Assembly (NCBI GenBank): GCA_004352715.1
Contig: SCFE01000009.1
Span: 2,014,300 to 2,042,143, forward strand
Source of the DNA: Hofstenia miamia
Lineage: Eukaryota; Xenacoelomorpha; Acoela
Reading direction: 5' to 3'
Length of the DNA stretch: 27,844 nt
Translations under genes and position numbers: made by a program
The notes under the pieces: model-generated
Databases searched by the model: none
Told to the model about the DNA's origin: nothing
The model's input: the letters and a program-made list of their open reading frames with translations, nothing else
Shown: in pieces, positions 1 to 10,886 of the stretch
How the letters are laid out: the number at the start of each line of letters is the position of its first letter
Position numbering within the stretch: position 1 is the stretch's first letter

Positions 1-2670
1 ATATATACCAATATATTAGATCCTGCGAGTCTACTCGATGGGGCCTTATATATATATATGTCTATAGCCTGGAAAACTATTTACTGAATGACATATGGTT
101 TTCGTATTCAGTGTCAACTACATGTCTAAATTTCATTATGATGTAATGAAATTTGACTTTTTGTGAAATTTTATGCTGTAGTTGAAATAACATAAAGGTG
201 ATAAAGTTTAAAGCAATATATGAAGTCAAGTAAAGTATTTATTCTTTGTAATTATTTCAATCAAAGTAAAAGAAATCTAATTCCCATATTCATTTCATAT
301 CACATTTCCCACATTAATACACACATTAATTATTATACCTTTTATAATTTATCCTCTAAAAATAGAATTCAAGAAATATATTATTTGGAACACTTCTACT
401 ATTGGTAAATCTTCGAACTGAAAACACATCACTGAGTTTAGGATTTTAATTATAAAATAGATTTAATAAGAAATATTCAATTAGTGAATAATGTAAATTA
501 AAATCTTGTAACCCCAAGAGCATTTCATTTTGAAGTTTGATTTCTAAAATCTTCATTCAATAATTTTTCTGATTCAAACATTTAGATGGATTTTTGGTTA
601 GCATTGGTATTGCCTAAATGAAATCTCGATGTCTTATATCCTAAGATACAAGCGCATTTCATTTCCTCCAGCTCAGGGAACATTATGGGCAAAACACATT
701 GTAAATCATCTTCAGTTATTTTCATTTCTCTTATTAGCTCAGGATTTTAAACGAAAACTTTTTAATTAGCACTTTTATTTTCTTCCATGTCCTTCAAACC
801 CATTAGACGAATCCAAATACTTGCGTAATGCTTTAAGTATATTAATAAATTTATTAGGAATTTGCCAATTTTCATATAATATCATTAATTGAAATGCAAT
901 ATCCATATTAGTAAAAATATTGCTTTAAGTCTACCATCCAAAATAACAACTCAGCAAATTCTACGAACAGTGTGCTCCAAATCTTAACGAAAGATGGCTC
1001 TACGTGATTTAATGTTTACGAACACTTTATTACAAGTGTTGCTTCAACAAAAAACTAAAATATATGTAAACTACAAAATAAACTTAACATTTTTTTGATG
1101 ATCCTATCAATTTCTGATAATTTAGCAGACTATGTTTTAATTTACGCTTAAATGTTTTAATATCTATTGAAAATCCAACATTCTTTTCCAGTTTATTCTA
1201 TCAACCTACGGTGTTAAATATAATTGAGTTTTCCCAATATTTTGATTTATTAAGAATGTTAATTTTATACATTTACAATTCTTGGGTTATATGTAATAAT
1301 TTCATTGAACAGGATTAATGCTATTTGCCTTTTGTTAACATGCTTAAACATTAGAACCAAACTAGAGTACTTGATAAAAAGCTTTGGTGACAGCAATTAA
1401 TATCTTTGTAAATAATTACTAGTTTCTTGTTTGTCAATGTTGAATAAAATCTAAATTGCTTCTATTGAAGGGTACATTTATACGTTCATGCTGGAATAAA
1501 CTTATGATAAGTACGAAAATAATATTTGGATTCTCAACATTTTTCTTAATAAAAATGCAAATTTTACATGCTATAGAGAAACATGAACAGCTATTGTTTA
1601 AATTTCGTGAAATAACGCAAACTTCACTAAGAAATATATACAATGTAAAACACTAACCCGAAACCTCAAGGTTGACGACATCGTTTTTCGCAAAATTAAA
1701 TCAGTTCTACTTTGATCACTAAGACCGGTTGAAAATTTATTTGAGGTCAGGGCAAAACTACCAATTAGATTACATCAAAGAAAGCCACTTAAAAAATATA
1801 TTTATTGAAATTCTTTTAGCACAATTCTTAACGTTGATTGCCGACACGCATTTCGCAAAACATAAATAGCATTCATAAAATGTATGATATTGGATGTTGA
1901 TGTATCTTTTGAATCAGAAACGATGAATCATTCACGATGTTGATTCAGAAATTTAACTTGAAATTAATTTGATAGACAAATTTACAGCCGAAAAAGTTCT
2001 TGTATGAATGTTTTAATTTATAACCATTTTTCTAGTACCGGGTACCCAAGTAAAATGGTTAGATTTTTGCCAAAATTTTGGAATTTCCGCAAATTTTTGC
2101 ATTATGAATATTTTATAACTTCTTGGATTATGGATATCTGCGAACTTTTTGGGAAGTTATCGCAGATATTTGTGCAACATTTTGGATTATTTGACAAAAT
2201 TTTGAAAAATTATTAAAAGCTATGTACGACAAATCAAAGGAAAATAATTAATTTACACAGATACATAGTTGCGTATACCGTATATTCTATTTTTATTATG
2301 GATAATAGTGAGTAAAGTCTGTTTGAAATAAGCATACAAACTCACTCAACTACCAAAGTTGACTATTTGTAGAAATTTTTGGAATTGTATATATGAATGA
2401 TGTTTCTAAAATATCTAAAAACGAAAAAATGCTATTGAAAAGCCGTTCATCAAATCTCTAATTTTTAGAAATTTTAATACAAAATTACAAGGGAATACTT
2501 AAAATAACTTATTCATGATTATTTTTTATTTTAAGATAAACATCAAGAAAGTATTTCATCATTAACTTAAAAGAATTTTTCCATTTCAAAAGTATATTTT
2601 TTCAAAAAAATTATTTTCAGTTTTACCAGATTTATGTACCAATTTTCATCATATATAGTTACTAAATCAT
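1..2670. other. AT-rich stretch with no recognisable gene
   Basis: All frames are broken by frequent stops, and the few open frames of about 60-70 codons are what chance gives at this base composition. I saw no transposase or reverse transcriptase motif and no convincing exon. A short TA run lies at 47-59. It is most likely intronic or intergenic DNA. Confidence 0.6.
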
Positions 2671-2673
2671 TAT

Positions 2674-2958
2674 TTAAAATTGAATTTCAAAACCATGAGT
2701 AAAATAAGTTTGGCTAAAAATAATCAAACTGTTTGCAATCAAAAGATTTTCCAAATTGTAAATCAATAGATGCTTTTTTTGCCAAAGTATATAAAAAAAA
2801 TTTATAAAAGATGCAAACATTTTCCAAAATATTGGCAGCATGTTTTGTTTTCCTTCAGTTTTTTTTGCAATATATTCGCATAAAATGGCAGGTGCATTTT
2901 CGAGTTCTTCGAAATTTTTCAATTGGTGATCGAAGAAAGTATATTTTTGCAAAAACAA
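2674..2958 (-). pseudogene. Possible C-terminal continuation of the hAT-like transposase remnant
   Basis: This open frame of 94 residues lies just downstream, on the minus strand, of the better hAT/DUF659-like match at 2993-3458. Its start, with FFDHQLKNFEELENAPAILC, has the look of the helical segment that follows the core in these transposases, where a loosely conserved 'L...I..LE..g..L' pattern is usual. The second half is hydrophobic and AT-driven and carries no motif I can name. Position, strand and charge pattern support membership of the same element; sequence alone does not prove it. It could be a chance frame. Confidence 0.3.
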
Positions 2959-2992
2959 ATGTTAATAGACATTTGAGTAACGGCTTTCTCAT

Positions 2993-3458
2993 TCAACAGT
3001 GTTTGCATTTCCAGACAGATTGGTAGATGTCACAGTCGAGATTTTCCAAATACTCGCAAATTATTTAAAAATTCTCTGCATGGTGAAATAGACTTTGGAT
3101 CCAGATTTTTCAATGAACTCTAAGAAGTGCCAACTTGGTTTTTGCAGGGAAAAGAGTCTTGTTGGTGTTAAGTTCTTCAGAAAGGATACAAAAAAATCTG
3201 ACAATTGGATTCTTGCCACTAATGTAACCTGCTATCAAATGGAAGACATGCTCAGTGCATGTTACGTGAAGCAATTCATTGTTTTTCTGCTTCCAATACA
3301 TAGGAACTTGTGTCAGTAATCACAGAGATAGAACTGGTTACCGGTCGACCAGGGCCGTTTGGGAAATTTAAAGAAAAGCCGAAACTATCAAAAATATTTC
3401 TTGTTTTGCCTGATGACAAAGGAACATTTGACTTAGTTTTGGAAAAAATCATATGAAA
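2993..3458 (-). pseudogene. Decayed hAT/DUF659-like transposase fragment
   Basis: Three minus-strand frames join into one recognisable protein broken by frameshifts. Frame one, about 3458 to 3276, contains FPNGPG followed by VITDTSSYVLEAEK, matching the 'WPNG...v..lTDaa.YmlkA' block of DUF659/hAT-type transposases. Frame two, about 3290 to 3110, reads NELLHVTCTEHVFHLIAGYI, matching the family's 'LLHvTClaHalHriAe.i' block. Frame three, 3091 to 2993, reads LFHHAENF, a stop, then a CEYLENLDCD-like segment, matching 'a.yYaeNf..vk.vve.ld'. In intact elements this enzyme cuts and moves the transposon through an RNase H-fold core. Here two frame changes (near 3280 and 3095-3110) and an internal stop make it inactive. 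The family call comes from remembered consensus patterns, not a search. A (TA)n tract interrupts the upstream side. Confidence 0.6.
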
Positions 3459-3461
3459 ATC

Positions 3462-3497
3462 TATATATATATGTATATATATATATATATATATATA
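3462..3497. repeat. (TA)n microsatellite
   Basis: An almost pure TA tract with one interruption (TG) lies against the 5' side of the transposase remnant on the minus strand. Confidence 0.95.
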
Positions 3498-5300
3498 ATT
3501 CAACTAGTTTAAACTCTTTTTCTAGGATAGCTTTCCCAGTGTATTTTTTCTGAAATTTTCGAAATGGAGCGATCTCAATGTTATGTAGTGGTATGACACC
3601 GCTTGCTAAATCCTTTTCTAATTGAAGATTTTCTATGAGGCAGTTGTTTTACGGAGCTGTTGTCTTGATTTCAGCCCTGTACTTCTTGCATGTTTTAGNC
3701 TCGCTTGCGGTTAGATTATCTCAGCCACAATTGGTCAATTACTTCAACGAATTATTTCGCAGTTCACATCCTGGTAGTGTTATAGAAATCCATGACTTCT
3801 TGCATGTTTTAGAGTTTTGATATGGACTACATTTGTATTTGACGTTGTCTGCACGTAATTAAAATCAGCTGAACACTTTGACAAAATACAGTGTTAGATG
3901 TTGAATGTATGCTCCGATTTCAATCCGACCTGCCAAAGATGTAATGATTTCAGCTCCACTGAGTTTCGATTGTGGTGTACTCCCTGAAATGCATAACCTC
4001 GATTTTACAGGTGAATACATCAAATTCGAGCACTACAGTATTGTAAACTGTACAACACGCTCCCAAGAAATGCGATTGCCTAATTATCAAAACATACTTG
4101 AGTCAATTTTCTTAAAAAAGCCGTTTGCTATTTCTGAGAATTATTACAAAATTATTTAAATTTTGTCGAAAATGCGTTAGAATTGTGTAATCGAGTTAAA
4201 ACAAACAAAAGCTTAAAAATGTGCAATGTTGATGTGGATCCATTAATAGCATACTAAACACATTTTTCAATATCAAATTTTGCTGAGTATCGGATATTGG
4301 TGCAGGTTTGGTTACTTCAATGCAACAACTACACCAATTTACCAGTTCAGTGAATTATGCAAATGCTCTATATTTTGTAAAAATCATGATTTTGCTATGG
4401 AGTCGGAAAGTATTTTTCTATATATGAAAATGTAGGTTGAAATGTTTACTTAAATAATTTGGTCTACAGTGAAATGACTCTTTAGAAAATTTCACATTTT
4501 TGCAATTAAAACAAATTCACTAAATATACAGTTGCAAATAAGCTATGGTGGAGAAAGATAGGTAACTTTTAAGACTGCTAAAGACAATCACAGAATATTT
4601 TACGTTAAACTCATTCAAGTCGCATTCGACCCAAGGGAACTCAGCTTCAGTGTAGCATGAGAACAAAGAATTATAACACTTGAACCTGGCCTCTCCTCAT
4701 TCATGCAGTATTGATTGCGCAAATTCTCCTAGAAATCAAAACCTAGGAAATATTGGTATTATATTTTCATAGTGAAATTCAAATGAGCAACTGAATTTTT
4801 TGTGAAACAAGAAAATTTTTATATTGATTTCTTCTCAGTAATTTATTATGTGTAGTAAAAAATAGCACTATAGGGTCAAAATGCACAGAAGGAAGTAACA
4901 GTGAGTCAGCATATTTTCCATAAGTCATACTTTCTAATTGAAAAAACGACATTTCAAATGCTATGTTCTAATTGGCAAATGGTTAATTCAATTGTTCAAA
5001 TTGTGAAAATGATCAAACGAAATTAAATTGATAATAAAAAAGCATGAAAAACCTTTGGTATCGATATTTAGTTGCTCCTATTTTACTTCATTCATCCAGT
5101 ACGTAATTGTAGACCTCATTAGGCATATTTTAAACATTAATTATGATGGTAATCATTCATGTTATCTCTCTTGATTATAGTAATTCAAAACGATAAAATG
5201 TTGAATTAGATGTATGAATATCATCTTACAAAATTCAGTCAAACACTACTTAATGTTGTTGTTAATTTTATCATAGAAAATTGTTGTAAGTAGCTCATCG
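3498..5300. other. Unassigned region with a single-N joint
   Basis: No gene is recognised. A single N at 3699 is preceded by 18 bases (3681-3698) that recur exactly at 3795-3812, a sign of a contig join. A plus-strand frame of 84 codons at 3905-4159 has a balanced composition but no motif I know. It could be further debris of the neighbouring transposon or chance. The rest is AT-rich with dense stops. Confidence 0.5.
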
Positions 5301-5780
5301 TTTTTTAGAGGCGTAGCTAGGATTTATCTCAATGCCTTTATCACTTAGGAGAAGGGCTAAATTTTATTGCAAAGGGTAAGTCCTTTGCTTTTTCTCATCA
5401 ATATCATTAATAGTTGTTAGTACCTAAGAATTGGAAACAGACCTCGATTTCAAAACCCAGTTCCATTGTCCAAAAAATTACTATAGTATTTGAGGATTAA
5501 TGCAACTTTATCACATTGAGCATGAAATACTAGTATATCAATGGTGCCACCTCCTTAACATTGATTTTCTTTGCACAAGCCTGGTAAATAAAGAACCGTT
5601 AATTTTTTTATAATGTACCAAACATGTTTCGAGCACCATCTCATGTTCTCCTTAATCGATGGCTTCATCCGGCTGATCCCAGCGCGATGCAAAAATGGGG
5701 GGCTCTGGATGCTAAAATTGATGTTTTTGTTCCTTATTAAGACTTTAACGCTTGCTTTCATTTCGTAATTAACGAAATTA
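5301..5780. other. Possible transposon-derived patch
   Basis: At 5310-5327 the bases GGCGTAGCTAGGATTT resemble the terminal sequence seen on many invertebrate DNA transposons. A less AT-rich patch follows at 5620-5715, open in more than one frame (for example 68 codons on the minus strand at 5555-5761). I found no matching inverted terminus downstream and no protein motif, so the assignment rests on resemblance and local composition. Confidence 0.2.
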
Positions 5781-6288
5781 TAATGACATATTCTTACCTT
5801 AGTATGTGTCGCTTGCAGCTACTACTGCTTTTTAACAAAAATTAAATTGAATTTTTAAGCATATTATATTAAGTAGTTATTAATAAAACTACGTGCATAT
5901 TTATACTATTACGTCACTGATATTATTGGTACGTAGATGCTAAAAACACTTTGTCAACACTTTAATATTGTAAATGAACGGAATATATTTGTATTCAACA
6001 TCTGGGTTTTCTATTTATTCTCGCAAAATTTGAATAATGCAACACATACATAATTTCATTAAAATATTCCTTTAATATTATGAATTATTTTTAGCGAATA
6101 ACGCCGAGGTAGCAATCGCAACATATTATTTGAATGTTTATGATAGATTATCATTGTAAAAATAAATTTGCAATTTATTATGTGTAAGTTTTACATTAGG
6201 GCTTTACTTCTTAACGAAGTAGCCGTAGCCAGCCACGACTGTGATGCTAAAAGTCATGTCCGGCCCTGTCTTGAATGTGAAGTATTAA

Positions 6289-6453
6289 TAAAAATTGAAT
6301 TTGACTATTGAACATTGAATAACTTTAATTTCCAAGCTCGAATTACACGAGATGGATAAAAACAAAATAAATAAAAAAAATAAAAACAAAAAAATTGAGC
6401 TTGTTCACAAGGTTTTGTGAAAATATCTTCCAATGTTATTGAAATAATAATCA
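6289..6453 (-). repeat. Probable 3' UTR of the minus-strand retrotransposon
   Basis: Downstream (minus sense) of the ORF2 stop lies an AT-rich stretch with poly-T/A runs. It ends in a short reiteration of ATTCAA-like units at about 6289-6325 (plus-strand reading ATTGAA/TTGACT/ATTGAAC). Short 3'-terminal tandem repeats are usual for several non-LTR retrotransposon clades. The exact end of the element is not determined. Confidence 0.35.
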
Positions 6454-7016
6454 TTAAAATTTTGAAAGGACGCGTGGAACAAAGCTGTTTTTAAAAGCTT
6501 CTGTTCTGGTAATCAATGGTATATATTCTTTTCCACTTCTAGCACTGCGATTGTTACGATTCTCCATGATTACTGAATGTAATGGATGACCATTATTTCC
6601 ACTGATTTTATTTAACAATCTTCGATCTTCTTCATCTCTTATTATGAAGACATCATATAGTTGGCCACAATATGTTTTCTTAAAGAATGAACGAAAAAAT
6701 TTATTAAAAGAATGTTCAGTTGGGATATATTTCCTCCATAAATTGATAATCCATATCAGACTTTAGATATAACAATAGCTTCCAATACTTTTGTTCTGTC
6801 CTTTAAACTTACATTATTATGAATAAGATCACGAAAAATATATAATGTGAGATTCAATTGAGAAATCATTTCATTAAAATGGCCTGAAAATTTCATCTTT
6901 TTCTGAAACATTTTACCAAGTAGACTAGACTCATTTACTATTTCCAATTCTGTAGAGACAGTACAACTACATGGAGATTTGATGTTTGCACTTTGCAGGA
7001 TTTGAACTGCAATATA
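6454..7016 (-). pseudogene. 3' end of a non-LTR retrotransposon ORF2 (reverse transcriptase C-terminal region)
   Basis: The first frame runs from 7016 to a stop at 6756-6758. It contains ELEIVNESSLLGKMF, then KFSGHFNEMISQLN and LTLYIFRDLIHNN, the classic 'kLLGv.iD..L.f..Hi..i...a...LyiLR.L' block at the end of the RT domain. Directly after the in-frame TGA comes YGLSIYGG, matching 'RYGL.vWGg'; the stop stands where Arg is usual (CGA to TGA). A frame change near 6715-6728 moves to a second open frame ending at 6454. That frame contains NKFFRSFFKK, LYDVFIIRDEEDRRLLNKI, HPLHSVI and RTEAFKNSFVPRVLSKF, the usual LINE tail ending in 'RTerfrnSFvpra...'. The endonuclease and the catalytic YADD block are missing, as expected of a 5'-truncated copy. 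Clade is uncertain (CR1/L2-like or related). Confidence 0.85.
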
Positions 7017-7135
7017 CTATAGTTAGTGAGCAGCCTAAGCGATCTCATTAATCAAAACAAACATAGTGTAAGTAACGAAATAAATAAAAAAAACTTTCAA
7101 AGATTTCTGATAAATGGATCGTGAAAAGGACCTGG

Positions 7136-7294
7136 TTAAAATACTCTTGCCGTGAATCGTTCAACTAAAGCCGCAGTTTTACGTGACAAAGTATTATGGT
7201 CTTCTACAACCACAAACACTACTTTACCCATTTTCAGCAAGTTCTTATGCGTACATAAGTAGGCCCTAGTAATATTTCTGATATCGTGTAATAA
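7136..7294 (-). pseudogene. Protein-like open frame upstream of the LINE remnant, unidentified
   Basis: A minus-strand frame of 52 codons without an ATG at its start contains KMGKVVFVVVEDHNTLSRK and ends ALVERFTARVF before TAA. The residue use (hydrophobic strand followed by a charged helix) looks protein-like and the DNA is less AT-rich than its surroundings. It lies about 120 bases upstream of the ORF2 fragment on the same strand, but I cannot align it to a part of a LINE ORF2. It may be an unrelated element, an old exon, or chance. Confidence 0.25.
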
Positions 7295-7350
7295 TTATAT
7301 TTGAAATTAATTTTGTGTGAATTATATTACAAGTTTCTTTAACATGATTG

Positions 7351-7735
7351 CCTGCTGGCTCGGGTGGGCTACGGGCGGGCTAAAATGTCAATGGGTGCGT
7401 CACAAGCTGGCTGAGATCTTAACAGCTGGCATAGGGAAGAAAAGATAAGAGTATTGTAAATCTATTCTGTTTACTATATATCAAAACACAATATCTCTGT
7501 TTACAATTCTGTTTGCTATATCTCAAATCACAACTTTACAATACCTCAAATCTGCCACAGATAAATTTGGCAGCTGAGTGAACAGCTGATAGTAATGTTT
7601 TTATTGGATCTGGAATAATTTACAGCTACATAATGAAATCACGCTCGGCGCGCCACGAACAGGCTAAAACTTTAAAAGCGGGCTCAGTGTGAACAGCGGG
7701 CGGGTTCAGGCCGGAAAAATCGGTGGCCCGCACAT
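7351..7735. repeat. GC-rich dispersed repeat segment
   Basis: Two GC-rich blocks (7351-7384 and 7648-7733) stand out from AT-rich flanks. They share the word GGCTAAAA (following GGGC at 7374-7387 and CAGGCTAAAA near 7671) and multiple GGGCGGG units. Related GC-rich words (CCGTGCCCG, TTAGCCCGTA, GTAGCTAAAT) occur at 21487-21600 and 27524-27600. This suggests one dispersed repeat, perhaps the ends of a non-autonomous DNA transposon. No coding sequence is present. Confidence 0.45.
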
Positions 7736-7740
7736 GACTA

Positions 7741-9014
7741 ATTGATAGTCGATAGGCAATATTAATTGACATATAACCAAACTTTTAGTTCATTTAAAAT
7801 CCATAACTTAGTTTGTCAAAGTCAATCAATAATAGTGTATCTAATTTTGAGTTTTGACATTGAGTTTGATGGTGCCTTCATTTGAAAAATTCAAAAATTT
7901 CGGTTATCGTTCAAAAAAATTTTTTGAAAACTAAAAAATAATTTGATTCAAAATACTGTTGGTATTTTCGGATTTTTGCAATTTATTTCATCCATGCATT
8001 TTTGCTTGTACCTTAATTAAGTGAACAAAATTTTATATTCATTCACTTAAGGCTAATCACACAGTTTCTTAGTGCGACGCGAAGTTTCTGAGATAGTTAT
8101 AAAATGAATTTTACAAAAATAATAAACTAAGTTAAAATGAAAAATGTAATTGCGTGATTCGAAATTTTTGTCATATCTTGTTGTAAATTCAATGATTTGC
8201 TCGAAACGTAGTGCGTATAGCCTGGACTATACCAAACGTCTTGAATATACAGATTAATGCTTAGCCAAAAGTAAATATTAACATGTCATAACAATTAAAA
8301 CAACCAGAAAGCTAAATGACGCCTTTCCATTAAATTCAGGAATAGGTCAGCTATGCTCACAAAAAATTACATTTAATATGAAAAGCGAAACTGTCAAAAC
8401 TAATCTTGTAAAAATTTTTAATTAGCAGCAGTATTTTATATTCAATTTTTTTGAGAACACCTACCGCGTATATAAGAGTCTTTCTTCATGAACTTAAGCG
8501 CACTTCTTAGCATGACATATTAAATATTTTACGAAAATATTAAAGAGCTGTAAACAATGCCATTTAAATTTACCGCTGCGTATAAATACAGGAAAAGACT
8601 GCAAAATGTTTTTATATTTATTGTTCTTGACAGACTTGTTGAACATTCTATAGCCCAACTGACCGATTTTTAAAACCTACTTTTAGGAAATCTGCATTAG
8701 TCATTGTAGTTATACGAAATTTATTCTTATGCAAAAAAAATAAAAACATAAATCAGTTGTACCTCGAGAGAAAGTCAAGTTGACCACGAATTTCAAGAAA
8801 CAAGGAGCACAGATCATCGAATCAAGGAGATTGAATATAATTTTAGTGGAAAAAATCTTAGTGATGTAAAAGAAAAGGGACTAACCACGAGTACTCATAT
8901 TTTTTTTTATTTGATATAAATTTTAAATTCACACTGTGTGCATTTTTAAAAAAAAAATGAAAAAAATAATAAAATTATTAAAAAATTATCAAAATCATAT
9001 ATATTTATTTATAA
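7741..9014. other. AT-rich stretch up to the first gap, no gene seen
   Basis: Homopolymer A/T runs and frequent stops in all frames. No exon, RNA gene or transposon motif was recognised. Confidence 0.6.
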
Positions 9015-9690
9015 NNNNNNNNNNNNNNNNNNNNNNNNNNNNNNNNNNNNNNNNNNNNNNNNNNNNNNNNNNNNNNNNNNNNNNNNNNNNNNNNNNNNNN
9101 NNNNNNNNNNNNNNNNNNNNNNNNNNNNNNNNNNNNNNNNNNNNNNNNNNNNNNNNNNNNNNNNNNNNNNNNNNNNNNNNNNNNNNNNNNNNNNNNNNNN
9201 NNNNNNNNNNNNNNNNNNNNNNNNNNNNNNNNNNNNNNNNNNNNNNNNNNNNNNNNNNNNNNNNNNNNNNNNNNNNNNNNNNNNNNNNNNNNNNNNNNNN
9301 NNNNNNNNNNNNNNNNNNNNNNNNNNNNNNNNNNNNNNNNNNNNNNNNNNNNNNNNNNNNNNNNNNNNNNNNNNNNNNNNNNNNNNNNNNNNNNNNNNNN
9401 NNNNNNNNNNNNNNNNNNNNNNNNNNNNNNNNNNNNNNNNNNNNNNNNNNNNNNNNNNNNNNNNNNNNNNNNNNNNNNNNNNNNNNNNNNNNNNNNNNNN
9501 NNNNNNNNNNNNNNNNNNNNNNNNNNNNNNNNNNNNNNNNNNNNNNNNNNNNNNNNNNNNNNNNNNNNNNNNNNNNNNNNNNNNNNNNNNNNNNNNNNNN
9601 NNNNNNNNNNNNNNNNNNNNNNNNNNNNNNNNNNNNNNNNNNNNNNNNNNNNNNNNNNNNNNNNNNNNNNNNNNNNNNNNNNNNNNNNNN
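9015..9690. other. Assembly gap (676 N)
   Basis: Unsequenced. Any open frame running through it is an artefact. The base after the gap starts the first copy of the duplicated segment. Confidence 0.99.
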
Positions 9691-10295
9691 ATGAGTCAGA
9701 CTTTCTCACTTGTAGATTTATCGATTGGTTTTTTTTACTTCATAATATTATTAGAAAATAGTATAAAATTAATCCAATAGGTTATATAATACATGTAAGT
9801 ACTAAAATTAAAATTTTCATAAAAACCATAATCGATTTTTTTAATTTTTGTTTTAATCAACTTCTACAAGCCTACTCTCATCCATGCAGCAACAATATTT
9901 TGAGTTCTAATTAAAGTGGATTCTGGTATACCGGGAGAGTTTGGTCGATTGTTAATGGTGAACAAATTCTGGAATGGAATCAAAGCTGAATGAGCTATAG
10001 CCTACAAAATATGCACTACTCAGTGAAAAATAAAGATTTTTGAAGTTTTTTCAAACTGACTCATTCAATTGTGAAGGTATGATCATGTATCTCGCCTACA
10101 AAAGTAACCTGATATATATGTCGAAATGCACACAATGCATTGTCTCCTCACTTCGGGGTCAGTATGTAAATGCTTTAGTAGCATTATATAGTAGATTCTG
10201 ATGTACCATACTATCATCACAATCCGTAAGGAAAACGATAGACATCACCAACATGATAACATCAAAGTTCATTAAATTCAAATTCAGTGATGTAN

Positions 10296-10530
10296 TGTGA
10301 AGGTATGATCATGTATCTCGCCTACAAAAGTAACCACTTCCTGATATATATGTCTGTTGAAATGCACACAATGCATTGTCTCCTCATTTCGGGGTCAATA
10401 TGTAAATGCTTTAGTAGCATTATATAGTAGATTCTGATGTACCATACTATCATCACAATCCGTAAGGAAAACGATAGACATCACCAACATGATTACATCA
10501 AAGTTCATTAAATTCAAATTCAGTGCTGTA
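10296..10530 (+). repeat. Internal repeat after single-N joint
   Basis: About 230 bases repeat the sequence at 10070-10294, and a third version is at 12876-13103. The N at 10295 sits exactly at the end of the first version, so this is a contig join in which overlapping ends were not merged. Confidence 0.85.
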
Positions 10531-10760
10531 TTGTAGCAAGATTGTCAAGTAAATTTCTTCTGATGAAATGAAATAGTTAAATTTTAGTAATGCATTTTTT
10601 TAACTACATATACTTACTGTTCAATCAATAACAGCAGTAATATCAATCTTTACATATTCTCAAGTTCAGTAGTGTGTCCAAGCAAGCGTGTATTTGGAGA
10701 AAAAATCCCGAAAGAATCCGCATTCTTAATCCTAATAATCAATATGTATAGAGTTAAAGG

Positions 10761-10807
10761 CTTACATCCAAAGCGTTCTTTAAGTTTAAGAACGCTTTGC
10801 TTACATC
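10761..10807. repeat. Perfect 12-bp hairpin flanked by 8-bp direct repeats (copy A)
   Basis: CTTACATC (10761-10768) is followed by a perfect stem CAAAGCGTTCTT / AAGAACGCTTTG (10769-10780 and 10788-10799) with a 7-base loop TAAGTTT, then CTTACATC again (10800-10807). The 8-bp direct repeats look like a target-site duplication around a tiny palindromic insert. The second copy at 13494-13540 has the same stem and repeats but a different loop (TATGTGT). Confidence 0.8.
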
Positions 10808-10868
10808 TGAAATTTATTCTGCCAACGTGAAACTCGAGAAAGATCACATCATTGTATTCTTATTATAN

Positions 10869-10886
10869 ATATATATATATATATAT
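10869..10886. repeat. (TA)n tract after a single-N joint
   Basis: A short TA run begins right after the N at 10868, where copy A of the duplicated segment ends. The join was probably made on this low-complexity sequence. Confidence 0.9.

Larger units (their letters stand above)
9691..10867 (+). repeat. Duplicated segment, copy A
   Basis: This segment matches 12496-13600 in the same orientation with scattered substitutions and small indels. It also contains an internal duplication: 10070-10294 recurs at 10296-10530 across a single N at 10295. The repeated parts differ by a 6-base insertion (ACTTCC) and by a few bases next to 'ATATATGTC'. No gene is recognised. A 65-codon minus-strand frame present in both copies spans a perfect hairpin and has no known motif. 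The single-N joints and the low divergence favour redundant allelic contigs over a true tandem duplication. Confidence 0.85.

Noticed and set aside
3330-3365. CAGGGCCG near 3352 as a hAT terminal repeat paired with the inverse-like GTCCGGCCCTG near 6260
   Set aside because: The match is limited to a few bases, and the first site lies inside the transposase reading frame, so it is not an element end.
8936-9709. Long open frames of over 200 codons on both strands
   Set aside because: They consist almost wholly of N from the 9015-9690 gap.
10650-10847. 65-codon minus-strand frame, repeated at 13383-13580
   Set aside because: Its presence in both copies reflects the segment duplication, not selection. 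It reads through the hairpin and has no motif.
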